Origin: Rhyzopertha dominica
Taxonomy: Eukaryota; Arthropoda; Insecta; Coleoptera; Bostrichidae
DNA: 64,000 nucleotides
Assembly: GCA_025024175.1 (NCBI GenBank)
Contig: QCXZ01000001.1
Span: forward strand, 40,604,942 to 40,668,941
Reading direction: 5' to 3'
Shown here: positions 1 to 14,000 of the stretch, one piece after another
How positions within the stretch are numbered: position 1 is the stretch's first letter
How the letters are laid out: each line of letters starts with the position of its first letter
Position numbers and translations under genes: made by a program
Notes under the pieces: generated by a model
What the model was told of the DNA's origin: nothing
Database searches by the model: none
The model's input: the letters and a program-made list of their open reading frames with translations, nothing else

Positions 1-2477
1 GTATTTGCGCCTACGACCTGTTAACGTTTCTAGGTACCTTTACAAATATTTATTAATCATATACACAACGTTAAAGCTTTCTGCAAATCTATTTTAGTAC
101 TATTCCAAATAATTTATTATAATAAACATATAAAAAACAATTATGTGAAGCCTTCTTTCAATTTAATAATCACTTCCAGTATCCAAAATGAAAGTGGAAT
201 TCTTTCAAATTGGTTTACCTTCTATAGGTTATTTATCTATCGGTCTTAACGATTTAGGGTATTCTGTATTAGGTGTAACGGTAAGGCTATTTTATACATA
301 GTACAAAGTAGCATTTTTATATACTTTGGTGAAATGAAATGAGAATATGAGGAATTATCAGCTAAGGGATATATGTTTATTTTACGGAGTACTTAGAAGC
401 ATCGTGGAAAATAAAAAAGGCAATATTTTAAAAACTAAACTTCTTTAGCGAGCGGCTTCTGTCCACACAACTATAAGTATGATCATTTCCTACTTCCTTT
501 TACAAGTGTCAGCGAACGGTTCCGCATGTAACCGAGCCGATCGGTTCAACGCGAGTGGCCTCGGTGAGTGGTGACAACAGGTGGTGACGATGGACGATTG
601 ACGAATGAGAATGACAACAGAGTATGTATACACGCTGCACGGAGTAGTGAGTATTAGTGCGTGGGGTATGCAAATGCAAACGATAAAACGCTTAATAACT
701 TGTTTATATTTTGTAGACTTCCACTATCTTTTCCGTAGTACACCCGTATAACACAATGTCTTCTTCCATTGATAAAGTTTGGGTCCCCTATACATGGAAT
801 TAAAAATTGTTAAAAGAGCGACATACCTACTGTTATTTAACATTTATTTTATAGCGTTACCGACTTCCATAAAAAGTTCACCCTTAGCGCCAATTTTTAC
901 ATTTAATTCGAATAGTACACATGACTTATGATTTAAGATACACATCGTTATAAGCTAATAATGGATCATTCACTTAATGTCAACAGACCTTAACTGCGCG
1001 CATCCCATCTGTACGCGTACGACAGGCAATGTCCCTATCTTCCGTGAAACTGTTATCATATAGCGCAGTGAAATTCTGCTCTGATGTGAATAAAACTNTG
1101 TGAGATACGGGACATAGAATGCGCTTAGGAAATTGAGGTAATTCCACTTTGCGTTAAAGTCAACTTTTAATGATCCAGTTACCGCTAAACTCCAACTAGT
1201 CAGTTGCCTCTTGTAAAAGAAACCTAACGCAATTAACGGCACTAACAAGGAAAGCCAGAAAATGAAAATAATTTAACCACGCTTCTCTACATGCAAATTA
1301 CAGATATATATAAGTGAATATCTTGGCATAAGAAAACTTATGGCACGAGATACATCACTGCAACGCATGTCTTTTGCTTACTGGAGTTTTTAAGATACAC
1401 TCTTGTTTGTCTTGTGTTATTTTAAAATCATGCGGAAGTAAGACTTTTCCAAACTGTTCGGTACTGGTAGTTTTTTGTTACAGAAGTAATATATATTTGT
1501 AAAATGCAAAATATTTGAAATTACGTTTAGTTTGGTCGACTAAACTTGGTTATACTAAATAACTAATATAGCTTCCTCTTCAACACATTGCGATTTCCGA
1601 ATTTTATTATGGCTTGCTTTGTGTTCATGATTGATATCCGTAGACTTGATCCTAGATAAGGATAAACTCCAGAAAAGTGTTCGGGGTCGTTCGGCTATTT
1701 CAGAAACCCTTTGTATGCCTGTACTTCAAGTATTTGAAAAAATTCCTTGAATGCACGATTGTTAATTACAACATTTAAGGCTGGAGGACACACAATGTAT
1801 TTAATGTTTCAACCTAATATCTATGTTAATTTAAATCGTCGCATATTTACGAGCTTTTGCCACACATTTTGGTATGGCCGGACTAAATGTGCTTGACAGT
1901 GTACATATTTTTTCAATTTCATAGAATATCAGTTATTTACTTAAAAGTGTAACGCGCACAGTTTATTGGCAGTTTAAATAGGTGAGTTTACGGAAACATC
2001 TATGACTTCCACATAGATACAGGCGATTTGCCGTTCTCCGATTTTTACTGCAAGGGCAGGTCGCTAATTAGGAGTGGGAGTCAGGTTTTTAGTCATCGAT
2101 GTCAAGCTAAAAATAAATACCTTGTAAGCTGGCTAATTGTAAGAATTGACACGTTTTTAAGAACACGTGACTTTCGAAATGGCGGTCGACGAGCATACAT
2201 AAAAACAATGCAGCTTCTAACCCCATTACCAAAAACGATTACTTAATACCGTAGACATCTATTATCTTGATGGCTAAATTTTATGGAATGTGCGAGAAGA
2301 TTTTGTGACGACCAGCAATTCGCAGTAACTCGCATGTGTGGCCGCGTGAATAGCGATTGTTAAGAGGGGCGTTTACCTAGAGCAAAGCGGGTCATTTTAA
2401 GCACCTACCGTTTTACATTTTACCGAGTTATTCGAAACTTTTTCGAAGTGAAATTTCGACATGGCAATGACAAAAGA
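1..2477. other. no recognisable gene
   Basis: AT-rich sequence with only short chance ORFs on both strands. A slightly GC-richer patch near 500-680 has no recognisable protein similarity and no ORF of note. I see no repeat structure here. Confidence 0.5.
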
Positions 2478-2634
2478 TGTAGCTACAACGTAGAGTTCGA
2501 GTTTTTTCTGAATTTGGTACGGTAATGTAAATATTTGTTGTTATATTTTGCTTAAAAATGCGTATTTTTGGCGAGCTATTTCTCGAAAACTAAGGCACGT
2601 AAACGAAAAATTCGAACTCCACGTTGTAGCTACA
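2478..2634. repeat. 29-bp inverted repeat with ~100-bp spacer
   Basis: The arms 2478-2506 and 2606-2634 are reverse complements with two mismatches; both contain the palindromic core TGTAGCTACA next to ACGT. The spacer is AT-rich and has no ORF. This is the shape of a small foldback element or of the two ends of a MITE. No target-site duplication was identified. Confidence 0.7.
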
Positions 2635-3315
2635 TATTTCTNTGTACACTACCAAAAACATGAGCACGATAAATAAGTAAAAACATTCAAAAAATCTAAA
2701 ACCGCAAACCCTTTCGCACAAGTCCGTCAAGAGAGCGGAATGCGAATGCCCATCCCCACCAGATCCGTCGCGTGGTATCCAGAGAACAGTGAGGCAAAGA
2801 TACAAACCTGTCGGGAATGATCGTGCGGTATACGATTTATTCCGATATGATCAGTTTTCTAAGCTTTTATGTCTAAATACACGTCGCAAGTTTAATTTTA
2901 AAAGCTCTCTCCATTAATTTACTGTGTGCCGAAGCAATGGGGAGGCGGAATGAAAATTATTATAAAAGTTCCTCCAGAAATCATAGTCGACATGCAGTTA
3001 GAATGAAATGTTATATAGTTCATATTTACAGAAATAAATGGGTTATTTCATATTTTGAATAACCTGGTATAATATCATAGTAAGTTACTAATATCATGCT
3101 TACTTTTTTATGCACACCCTACAGTCAGCAATTTTCCGAATATTAGTTTAGCCCGTCTGATCTTTGCGTGATTTGAACCTATCGGCTACCCTCTTACGTT
3201 CCATGTCCCGCTGGTAACATGGGTTGCATAGTTTACATTTTGCCCGATCGCTCCAAGTAAATGCCCCTCTTAAGATGTGTGGCAGGTATATCGCAAATTC
3301 CCATAAAATATTTAA
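2635..3315. other. no recognisable gene
   Basis: AT-rich stretch with short ORFs only. Nothing recognisable. Confidence 0.45.
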
Positions 3316-4453
3316 CGCGCATGTGTCTGGCCCACAGCAATACATAGTTACTTAGAAGCTTAAAGCAATAGTAATATATTATGATAAATTATCCCCACGC
3401 ATGTAGGGCCAGACCAGGTAGTGGAAACTCTCATATTAGATAACCGTAAACGCTATTGCTGCAACCAACAATACACGATACAGTTATGGATACAAAATTC
3501 ACAGATGGCACTCTGTGCTGTGTGTGTGAAGCACGGCTAACGCAGGCATGCGGGATTGCGTTTAAATCAAGGTATGTTCAAATCAAGTTGATGTCAAGCT
3601 TTGATATCTAGCAAAAAATTGTCACAAGGATATTTTAATATGTTATAGTTATTATTATTATGCAACCTGTTAACATTTTGGTAGCATTTTTGTGTTTAAA
3701 GTTATATGAAGTATATTGTAACATTGCAGTTGAATACGAAGAAGGTAAGACATTTTGAAAATTATTTAAAAGTGTTAAAATTGTTAGCTTCGACAATGCC
3801 GAATGAATGAACTCATATATCACATTTCACCACTCTCCAAGAGAAGATGACATGTGCGAAGAATATGTAAATATGTGGAGAATACTCCAGCTAATTGCTT
3901 TTAAACGCTATAGCAAAAGAAACTAAATAGAAGAGTAATTTCCACACTATAAATAATAAACAATGGTGCAAGATAAACAGTGTCTTTTGAATCTTATTTC
4001 TGGTAATTATATTTACGACAATTCAAATAATTCAGTTTTTTAAATCCTCGCGTTTCCTTTGCCACTATTTTACACGAAACTAAGAAAACACCCATATTAA
4101 TTATTATTTAAAGTAAACCTTTCTAACTTAACTTTTTATGTAGTTCACAGTTGCGTACAAAGTCAGCATAATATAAAAAAGTTAAGTTAGACATGCTTAC
4201 ATAAATTAAAAAGATTGTTTTCTTAATTTCCTGTGAAATAGTGGTAAAGTAGATATAAGGTTTTAAAATTAAGGCAAAAATAAATGACATTTGTCTGACT
4301 CGGAGTTTCTGATTTATCGGCTACACCTGCTGGTCGTTTCATTAATGTAGTTCTCATACAACATTCACAGATGGCGCTGTAACTCATTTCACAAAATTTA
4401 TCAACACTGGCCATTCTTGTTTACTGATATTCTTTGGGCCAGACACATGCGCG
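3316..4453. repeat. inverted repeat pair interlocked with the 3404-4620 element
   Basis: The 19-bp sequence at 3316-3334 (CGCATGTGTCTGGCCCA core) is repeated in inverted form at 4435-4453. A short ACAGATGGC motif occurs inside both, near 3502 and 4371, in the same orientation. The order is A-B-A'-B' with the TIRs at 3404 and 4620, which a single nested insertion does not explain. Confidence 0.55.
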
Positions 4454-4620
4454 GTTTAGGTTATATAGGAACGTTATGGCACACTTGCGACTTGCTGCGC
4501 AGACCTGCTGCCCTACAAACGAGCAACATGGCGACTAACGGGTCGCGACAAAATTTTCTCACGCATGCTATAAGATTTACTTATCTAGGTAATAGATAAG
4601 AGGTCTGTGGTCTGGCCCTA
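3404..4620. mobile_element. TIR element, TA-flanked, no transposase
   Basis: The left end begins TAGGGCCAGACCA and the right end finishes TGGTCTGGCCCTA. Similarity continues weakly inward (AGATAA near both ends). Each end can be read as a TA dinucleotide outside GGGCC...GGCCC, compatible with TA target duplication. The interior (about 1.2 kb) has no recognisable transposase, so it would be a non-autonomous element. A second inverted pair made of a variant of the same terminal motif (3316-3334 and 4435-4453) interlocks with it, so boundaries may reflect overlapping insertions. Confidence 0.55.
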
Positions 4621-4696
4621 CTGAGCGAGGAACATTTATCACAAAATATTAATTGTAAGCTTCTAGGTGCCTATGTATTTCTGTGCTTAATATAAA

Positions 4697-5229
4697 GTCA
4701 GTCACTAGAGCTGGGATATTCGATTCAATTTAAATCGGCAAATCAATGGCGTAGACTCGGTTCGTTCATGAATCATTGCCAATCAACCGACCAGTACCGT
4801 TTGAGAAGTGTGGGGTGTAAGCCTTGTTTGTCGGTTTTCTACAAGAACCACGAAGACCTGTATTGAAAAATTGCCATTCGCAAGAAATATTAAAGCTGTT
4901 TTCTCAAGTAAGGTAAACGACTTGGTACAATGTCGTGAATCATAGTAGGAATTTTGTGTGTTAAAGCAATAGTATCAAATAAAATGAAAAAGTTGACACT
5001 GCAACACTGCTATGGTAATAAAGGGTTATGGGACACAAGTCGGACATTGCAACTGTTTTCGGTAATGGTTCATGAACAATTTGAATTAATCTACGCCATT
5101 GCCTAAACGGTTTTAGTCGAATTGAATGCTCCAGCTCCGGTGACTTCGTTTTAAGTAATAGGGTTCGTATGACAAAGACAGAAGCTGCATTGTTTTTTAT
5201 TGTCACTCACGTATTCTAAAAAGTCTAAT
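4697..5229 (+). mobile_element. MITE family copy 1
   Basis: Starts around GTCAGTCACTAGAGCTGGGA and ends in TTCTAAAAAGTCTAAT. The same end sequences occur in the copies at 34099-34629 and 39181-39650. Besides its outer ends it has an internal inverted repeat: 4705-4785 is the reverse complement of about 5070-5143 with mismatches, including a GGCGTAGA motif in both arms. The outer left terminus is not recognisable, so this copy appears truncated at that side. No ORF of interest inside. Confidence 0.6.
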
Positions 5230-5642
5230 TACAAAAATTTTAATATGTGATGAGCTGGTTAAATACGATGCCTAGCTTTTCTACTTCTAAAGATGACCAG
5301 CACAGTTTTGGGTAAAACGTCAAGAAGTTTCGTCTCTTAGATCACGGCTATTACCTATATCCGGAAAACAACAATAATAATGGTAATATTGCCGGCCGTG
5401 AAAGCCTTTGTAGTTACAAAAATATTCTAATTTTTATTATTTTCTATTGTAATTTAAGATCAAAGTAAAGCATGAAAGGTGGAACACACGTGTGGATATA
5501 TAACGTCATCAAGATATCTGCTATATTGGCGTTAGCATTCCTCCAAGCGAAACTTCAAGTTGGTGAAAGCACGTTGACAAATATCAACTTTCTTTTATAT
5601 ATGGGCCTTAAGGTGACGCAGGTTTTCTGGAAAATCCGTGTA

Positions 5643-6292
5643 AACACGGTGTTTCAGATGTCCCCATAGGAGTAGGAGAAAGCCAGGTGTAGTCAGGTCA
5701 GGACCCTGTGGTAGCCCTTTAATGTCACCTCTACGCGAAATAAGCTGGTTTAGAAACAATTCTCTCANTGCCTCTAATGTGACACCTGTGTGACTTGAAG
5801 CACCATTTTGCTGGAACTACGTTGCTGNGCCATATCCGTCCCACACTTGAAGAGCCAAAGAAATTACGAATCAGGGAGGCATTTCCTTCGAAATTAACAG
5901 TATGTACATGCCTTTGGTTATCTTCAAAATACAAATACGGACCAATAGTGCTTGTTTCTCGCGTTCTCATTCTCATTATTCGCGGGTGTCCAGTGCGATA
6001 GAAGCTCTGTGGTCGAATTTCTGAACCCAATATTTGATTAGATTGGTATTTAGCGCTTGTTGTTGTCATGAAGCCCACACTGAAATGGAAATCTGTATGT
6101 TAATGTAAATACTGGTTTCATAATAACAGCGCACGCAAAAGGCACGTTGGTCATCCAGAAACCGCTCCATTGCATATGACAAATTCCGTGCTCACTACTA
6201 CTCAACGCATGAGAGCTAATCACTCTGTCATTATTCTATCTCGCGTTATTTATGAAAGACAAATGTGCAATCCATTCTGAGTCACCCCGTAT
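5643..6292 (-). mobile_element. deleted mariner-like element
   Basis: The left end reads AACACGGTGTTTCAGATG and the right end, on the minus strand, reads TACGGGGTGACTCAGAATGG: imperfect mutual TIRs of the ACAGGGTG type common in insect mariners. Between them is a minus-strand transposase remnant (described separately). At 650 bp it is half a normal mariner, so it is an internal-deletion derivative. Exact ends are uncertain. Confidence 0.5.
5661..6060 (-). pseudogene. mariner-type DDE transposase remnant
   Basis: Transposase of the IS630-Tc1-mariner superfamily, which would cut and paste DNA at TA sites. Reading the minus strand in shifting frames gives an N-terminal helix-turn-helix tail (IKYWVQKF), then a jump to IGPYLYFED, IRNFF, FQQNGASSHTG, LISRRGD and GPDLTTP. 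In relatives the block QQDGA carries the second catalytic Asp; here it reads QQNGA (Asp to Asn). The third-Asp block PDFFLW is destroyed. The segment between the helix-turn-helix and IGPY, where the first Asp should be, is missing. Family membership is clear from motif order; it is non-functional. Confidence 0.65.
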
Positions 6293-9200
6293 TAGCACAT
6301 TCTATTTAGCACTTTGTATGGTATCACTTATGTTTGTTTGAGACAGTAAAGCGACAAAATATATCGCCTCATTTAATGCGCATTTCGCTTCTTGATGGTT
6401 ATCCGCGTAAGCTACCCATCTCAACTTGAGTCTTTTCGATAATTCTGTACGCACGTCAACTTTTTCCTTTCAAGAGACGCCGCCATGCGACAAATACGCT
6501 TTCAAGCTATTCACGTACCGCGTAACCTCAAAACAACTTTAACTCATAAACGCCGTCTTAACCCCAAAAGAACGGAAACTTATTCATCTCCTGCCCAAAT
6601 CTTTACGTGCTTTTTGTGTTTTCTAATATAAACAGCATTCGTGCACAGCCAGACGNTAAGGAAAGCCAGCCTCGCCTCGGGCTTAAATTCAAAGTTTCAG
6701 CAGTTGGATCGTTCCCTCCAGATTTCACAAGTTGGAGCTTCCTATATTCGGAAGGTGTCCGAGGGGAATTCTCACGTACGAATGCAACAGAAATGATGCA
6801 GAGGTAGCGGTTTACATCCTTGTTCAGCGGCGCATGCAGCTTCTCATTTCACTGCGAATTCCGTTGCAGGCTGCTGCAAACACTTACGACTCTAAAACAA
6901 AGCTTTAGAAAAGTACCAGTGAGAATAGGCATCATTCTGACACGTCTGTATTACGTCTTGTTTCAGGATTTACGCAGTATTTATAGACACTTTGTATGTT
7001 TGATGATTGGTTACTCCTAACTGAAGGATATCTTCTAGTTATGACGTATGTTTAAGAAAATAGTTATCTAACATCTATGAAAGGAACAAACGCTGCTGCT
7101 GGCTGCTTAAATAGGCTGTTATAGAAATTTTGTGGGGACAAAAACGTGGGTGGCGACAAATATCTTGCCCTTTTATATCTACGAAGTATTCTACTACCTA
7201 TCTGACTGAAAAGAAAAATGATCTTCAGCACACTGAGTTTATATCGGTAAATATCGAAATAAACATGAATTGTTTCAACGTGAAAAGCCAGCTTACGAAA
7301 GGAAACCATACCATATCTATTTCCTAACTCGCTACCCTACCTTAGTATCCATGTGAAGTGTAAAAAGACATCAGAAAAAAATTGTAGAGGCCATTAAAAG
7401 TTACGAGAAAAAGAAGACGTAACATGAGTATTTAAAACGTTGGTTTTAATATAAAGACGAATTTATTGATTGGATCTGCATTTAAGCATACTCTTTTTTC
7501 CATTGTTTCAAGACTGAAATTGATTTGAATTTGACAGAATTTGAAATACAAAAATATATTACATTTTTCATTTCATACCAGGATAATACAAATAATAAGA
7601 ATCGTTCCTGAGGAAGACTTGAATATAGTCGAAAGCTTGACCCTGGAAAAAAGAGTATTCTTTCAATTAAGCTCTAAGGTCGAATAAATCCAAAAAGAAC
7701 TACAAATATATTTTTATATATAAACTAAATATGCAACATAGGCCTGCTATTAATAGAAGCGTAATGATAACTAAACACTTAAAAGTAGAAATGCATGTTA
7801 CCCAAAGAATTGTTTACCCTAGTGAGTATATACGATAAATTTTTCTTGCAGCGATAAATGAAACTACTGGAGTCGTTTAAGAAAACTTATAGAAGAAGCT
7901 CTCATATGAAGCAATTTTTGTCGTTTGATTCTAATTGTAGTGTTTATAATTTATGTAATTTGTTTTATTTTAAATATAACAAACTGTTATTTATATCTGT
8001 TTTACAATTTTTTGTAGTTTTGATTGTTGTTTACCATGTTTTTGTAATATTTGTACTTATTGTTCATTAAATGAAAAAATTGACACATTTCGAAAAATTT
8101 ACTCAGTGACATATTCAGTTCATACCTAACTGTAGACATCATGTCAAAAAATTATGTTATGCAATACTTTATGTAATTCTGTGTAAATTAGTCTTGAATG
8201 CTTACCTAGCTTTTGCTAATGTGTTCGCCACTTTCAGATTTCCAAATAGATTCAGTTTGTGCTTAATATGCAAGTAATCAGGAGTAACAAGATAGTAATT
8301 ATACTACTTATTAAACCAAATATGATTAGATCACAACACGGAGAGCTAACATTTAGCCAATACGCAAAAATAAATTCCTACGCGCAATACCTTTTTGATA
8401 TTACAGAAATTATAATCAAACCCAGATCAGAGATCTTTACAACCCCTCTAAGAGGTGTGGATAAAATTATGTCCATCTGAGCTTAGACAGTTTTGATCCT
8501 TTTTTAAATTGACCATTATGGCCGATACGATCATAAAAAATAAACCATATGTTTTGAGAAAACATCCCGCGTGTTTTATTGTATGCATATTGTACAAATC
8601 TATTCTTAGAGCATAATATGGAAATGTAAAGATTCAAAGAATAGTCTCTGTGGTTTCCTAGTTAGTGCCTTGTTCTTTTCATTGTTGAAATTGTAAGTAT
8701 GCAGGCTATAAAGGACTCACAAAATAGTAATTTGCACTGAAAAATTACAAAAGTACTTATGTATAAGAATTATAATACATAAACATTCATGTCTGGTAGT
8801 ATTTAAACTTTTCAGGTTATGCTGATAGCAAATAAAATGTCATTTTCTGAGCTGTAATACAAAGATATAATCCCTTTGGATGTAATCAACATGTTCATAC
8901 TTTGCTCTGCTTTAATTAGTAGGTTGTATGGATACCGATACCCATAATTTGATTATCCGGGTGCCCAATATAGTTACCAGGGTAGCTACCCGATACCTTA
9001 TAAGTGGACTGGAAATCCAACAAAAGCTAGTTAAGTATTGATAAAAGTAATAAAATTTACTGAAATAATATAATATTGTTCTGTGCAGATTAACAACTGC
9101 TAACTACCCAATATTTTATGCAATATACACGTTTATATTGTATGACTAATAACAGGAATAACTATACCTCCGTAGTGTTTCATATAGTAGACATAACTAA

Positions 9201-10652
9201 GTCACAGAAACAACAAGAAACCGATCAACAAGCCAAAGCCCTCATCTGCACCACTCAAGGTTAGTAGATTTCTTCTGTCTAGTAACCTTGGGAACCACCC
9301 AAACTCCTCGCCTGTCACCTGACTGTCTCATTTCTCATTTACCTGCATCAGATTTGCAAAAACTAAGGAATTTTAAGCAAAATGTCCCGTTGAACATGTT
9401 TCTTCGGGATACCACAGTCCGTGGGTAATATAACCATAACCGTATATAACTAGAATAATTCAATACCTGCTTATACAAAGTGGTATTAAAATAATCAGTC
9501 AGTAAGAAGTGACTATTCTTTCCATTTGTTTGTGGGCAGTTGTGGTAATAAGCTGCTTTCTGTCAAGGGAAAGATATGGAAACTTCTATCCAACGGTATT
9601 TATGAAAATGACCAGTGCAGAAAGAAATTGGTAATGGTAATGGATTGCGAAAAGAAATTTTCAGTAGCTAGCTGATTTATATACCATGTCAGAATGTTGG
9701 TCGGGTGTTATATGTTTACAATTACAAATCTGATTAAGATAGGTGGACAAAGCTGTAAGTAAATATATCTATCGAAAACAATAAATTTATGAAATTCAAG
9801 GTTATCTATCAATTTCTGTTTATTACTGTAATATTTAAAAACTACTTTGAAAGAAATAAAAACACTTTTTTTATAGGAAGTTACAGTAGTATGAGTTTAT
9901 GCCTTTCAAAACGAAAAAAAAATAACTTATGTTTGCCTATACTTGTTACTATTGCATTTTGTTTGGTCCAAATAGAAACTTAAATGTCCTACAGCAATAT
10001 CAATGATTTGCCATGACATTCAGATTTTTAATTAACTCTAATCTTGTATATCGATGTAGGTACCTACATGGGGTTAATAAAATTGATTTAGAATTTAGAA
10101 CACTTATATATAATATAATATAATATATCCTTGTGAATAGTGCCTTAACAACTTAGTACATCTTTTAACGATGGAATGTTTGAGAGTAAAATACTACTGT
10201 GGACTTCATATTTATTTTGTTTATAATTATTATTTTCATTTTAATAATTTAATATAGATTTTGTAAATAAACTGCGAACAACACCAAATTTTAAGCGTAA
10301 TAGTATTCTATCTTGTTATAAGTAATTCCACATTTATTTAACACCATTAATATTCGAATTAAGTGCTATTTCCGACTTTTACATTCAAAGAAATAATGTG
10401 AGATAAAACCTAGGCTTTTGAATTGGTTCAGTTAAATTTAACTTGTGAAAATCAGAAAAACAACAGTGAATAGAAGCCAATTAAGTGCTAAGCACATAAT
10501 TCTTGATGTACCCACCCCTATTATAATTTCCTTCTGTTAACTCGTTATTCATTAGCAGCGATCTTGGAAATATAACGCAGATATGTAGCTAGTATAAACC
10601 TAAACCTAAAATTCATAGAATGCTTAGGTTATTGATCAAATACACATACACA
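6293..10652. other. no recognisable gene; very AT-rich
   Basis: Only short random-looking ORFs. The one structured spot is a hammerhead-like core near 7608-7634, treated as a finding only. A short palindromic GGTATCGGGTAGCTACCC-like region lies near 8930-9000. Confidence 0.4.
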
Positions 10653-11018
10653 TCAAACGACAAGTTTCGAATGAAAGTACGTATCCCACTGGTGTAACAT
10701 AACATCGGGCAGCACATCGTCGTCTCTGGCACTTCCTACTGCAAACGATGTACGGAGACATTGCGCAGTGAACATGAAGGTTTGTGAAATATTCTGCGCA
10801 TCCTCTAGTGCTTTGAGCACACAAACGACATGACTGCCTGCTGCACAGAAACCCTCCTCTGCATCTTTCATTTGCGAACATTTCTGTTTAAATGTTCCGA
10901 CTTCCGCGGCTGAAAACCGGAAGCTTGGCAGAAAATTCATAACCGTCAGTGGGAGCAGAAAAAGGCCGGAACGCAGTTGTAAGGAACGTCGCGGCGTTCT
11001 CTGGGTAGTATGGCGCAT
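10653..11018 (-). other. unrecognised 121-codon ORF
   Basis: An open frame of 121 codons from an ATG, visibly richer in G+C than its surroundings. The N-terminal third is basic and then hydrophobic (residues about 15-35), which could resemble a signal or membrane segment; the rest contains several Cys but no motif I recognise. There is no identifiable splice signal or neighbour to support it. It may be an exon, a repeat fragment or chance. No function assigned. Confidence 0.15.
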
Positions 11019-14000
11019 TTTCGTGTTAAGAGTTCGTTAGAACAACGCGTATTTTCCTTAAGAGCTTAACGCAGCATGCACTGCTTTTTTTTAACGTACG
11101 GTTATTAATATTTATAGGGGTCAAAACAACCTAAGCGTTTGTTTACCTGTGTTCCTTAAACTGTGTCATACTGCCGACATATTTAAAAAAGATAGGAATT
11201 AAAAACTTTAAAACGAGATATATTAGTAATAGCAACCACATCTTCAATATTTTTGTGCCAAACCTAAGACGTGTCATAACTACAGATATATTAGGTTTTA
11301 GTGCATACATAAACTAATGTTTTATTGAATAAACTGATGCAGCACAACCAAAGCATGACATTTCAATGAACAAATTCAACTATAAAGTAAAACTTAAAAC
11401 AGCATTTCATAAAAACTTCCTTGCGCAAGTCCAACCATGTAACTAACACACCGAATAGAGTATAATTTAACTAGTACAACGAGGATAATCGTAAAAATAC
11501 AGTTACAAAATTTGACTATAAAATTATAAAGTGTTATATTTTTTATATACCTTGGCAGTATATAATATCTTACGTCCTATGTAGCCTTCTCCAATTTTGA
11601 CTTACTTAAATAAAGTACAACCAACTATCAAAAATATTTTTTCACATAGAACAATAAGCATCTCCATTGACTTAGAAATAATGATTTCAGGCATTCATTT
11701 TGTCTATAGCTTTAACTCAAACGACTGCGCCAAACCGCATGATTAATTAAACTAATCATTATAAACAACTATAGTACTGCAAAGTCTCAGTACGCAAGAT
11801 ATCTTCTTGATAGAAAACCTACTCAGTTTTTTAACACGTCACAAGTTTTTGAGGACACGAACACATTCTACGCATTCAATCATCAGCCACAAACGGTTCG
11901 AATTGCATTTGCAGTCCATCCTAGAAATATCGGCCGCACAATGTTTTCATTCATGCCATATTAGGAAGAAAATTCAGTACCACTCCTTGTTAAATCCACG
12001 AAAACTGCTATTTACCAATTATGCATATGTCTACAGAAGATATACTATTAACTGATAATAAGTTAATATGCTGTTCTCCTGTTTTCACCCTAAAATAGTC
12101 TGTTTGACTGTCAGCAGCAGCCATCAACACAAATTAGAATTATTTATGTATATCACTCTTAGTTATAGTAAATTCTGAACATATCAGTAGATGATAGGTT
12201 TACTAGCCAATTGGAAACTCTACTACAGTATTATAATATATTGCAACCCAGTGACCATACACACGATTAAAGTCACTAGATTGGGTTATAGTAACACACT
12301 TAGATCATCAGTTTGGGAGGGGGGGATTTAATAGGTAAGTGGTTTTAGTTTGTAATTCTATACGTGGAAAGAAAGAAAGTAAATATTTTTATTCCATTTT
12401 ACCTACTAACGCATTACAAATACTGCTACTATGCAAATCCAAGATAATAAATGGCCTTACTTCGAAACACTTGACATCAATGTTGCTGCTACCATATAAT
12501 ACTTTTGAGTTACAGTTAAAAGTATGTGCTTTACAGATAATTTGCTAATATTTTAAGTTTTATCTTATTTCGTAACTAAGCTACTTCGTTTGCCGCATTC
12601 TTATGCCTACTTTGAGTAAATATTTTATGAAGTAAAGTAATTCAAAGATTGTGAAATAAATATACAACGGTAAATTAAAAAATACATATTAAATAGCATT
12701 TCCGCTCATACGTACACAAAGTACACGTGCAGTACGGGCAACGTTAGCGCCCACAATAAGTTCCGCCAGTGGCAAAAGGAGTTTTTCTGCAATGCGGCGC
12801 ATAAGAACCTGTTTGTAGACAATTATATTACAAAATCGTTATCTGCATCTGCCTGTTGCATATAGAAAATGCAATATTGAAAAATTCAATCACTTCTGAG
12901 GTAGTCCTGAACTAGTTCAGTAAAAAAGCATAGAAAATAAAACTTCGCTAACAAATTAAAATTAACGTATTAAAACGGTTTTTTTTATTTTAAATTTTGA
13001 TCGTCGAACATAGACAGCCCGCCAACTTTATTGCAGATTGTTTCTTGTATAGTGACTCAACTCGTCGTTTGTCCCCACACTGTTGGAAAATACCCTAGAT
13101 TGCCTAGATACACAAATGTTAAAGATACACTTAGCATATTATGCTCGAACTATCTAAATAAGTACTAGGGTCTACTCTACACGTACACATATTGTAAAGC
13201 AATATTTCTACATGGGTGCCTTGTAAACAATGTCAGTATTATTAGTACTGGACAAAATGGTTGCTGCTGTTTTGCTGATGCATATTAGATCATTTACAGC
13301 ATACGATGAGGTGCTGTGGTCTTTACATTGGCGCGTAGCTAACGTTCTTAGTTAAGTGAGCTACTAAATTGTGTAAAAATGGCAGATGGAAAAAGTTTTG
13401 TGTAGTCAAGCTAAGGAAATAGTGTATCTCGTTTACAATCATTTTAATGGTGAAAAAATGTGCTGCAATTATTTACAAAGTGTAAAACAAAAAATTTTAA
13501 ATCAGTGGATAAAAGTGCACGGTTACATCTTTATCCTGACAAATGTATGAAACATCACTAGTTTTTAGCTAGCTTGCGTGCGACTGTCTTTAATCAAGCT
13601 AAATATAGAAAAATTGCGCCAAACTACGTTTTATGTGTCACATGAGAAATCTACATTTTAGATAAAATGACAAACTGCGCTTAAATAATCTTTGCGCATA
13701 AGTACATGAATACTTCATTAAAGGCTAAAACTGACTACTTTTTGGCCAAAAAAATTCATGATTTTACTTCACCAAGGATAGATGCCGACTAATTTAAAAT
13801 TTGTAGAAATCCGTAACACTTGCAATTGACCAAAATATCCAGTTATTTCTTTTATCATTTCAGGTTGTTTTCATGCAGATATGGATACTATGTATATACT
13901 AGTAGATTACTAATTTTCCTGCAAATCGCTTGGAAATTGGATTAGGAAAGCTCGTCGAAACCTAAGCCTACTTAAGCTTTTTCTTATTTTTTTTTACCGC

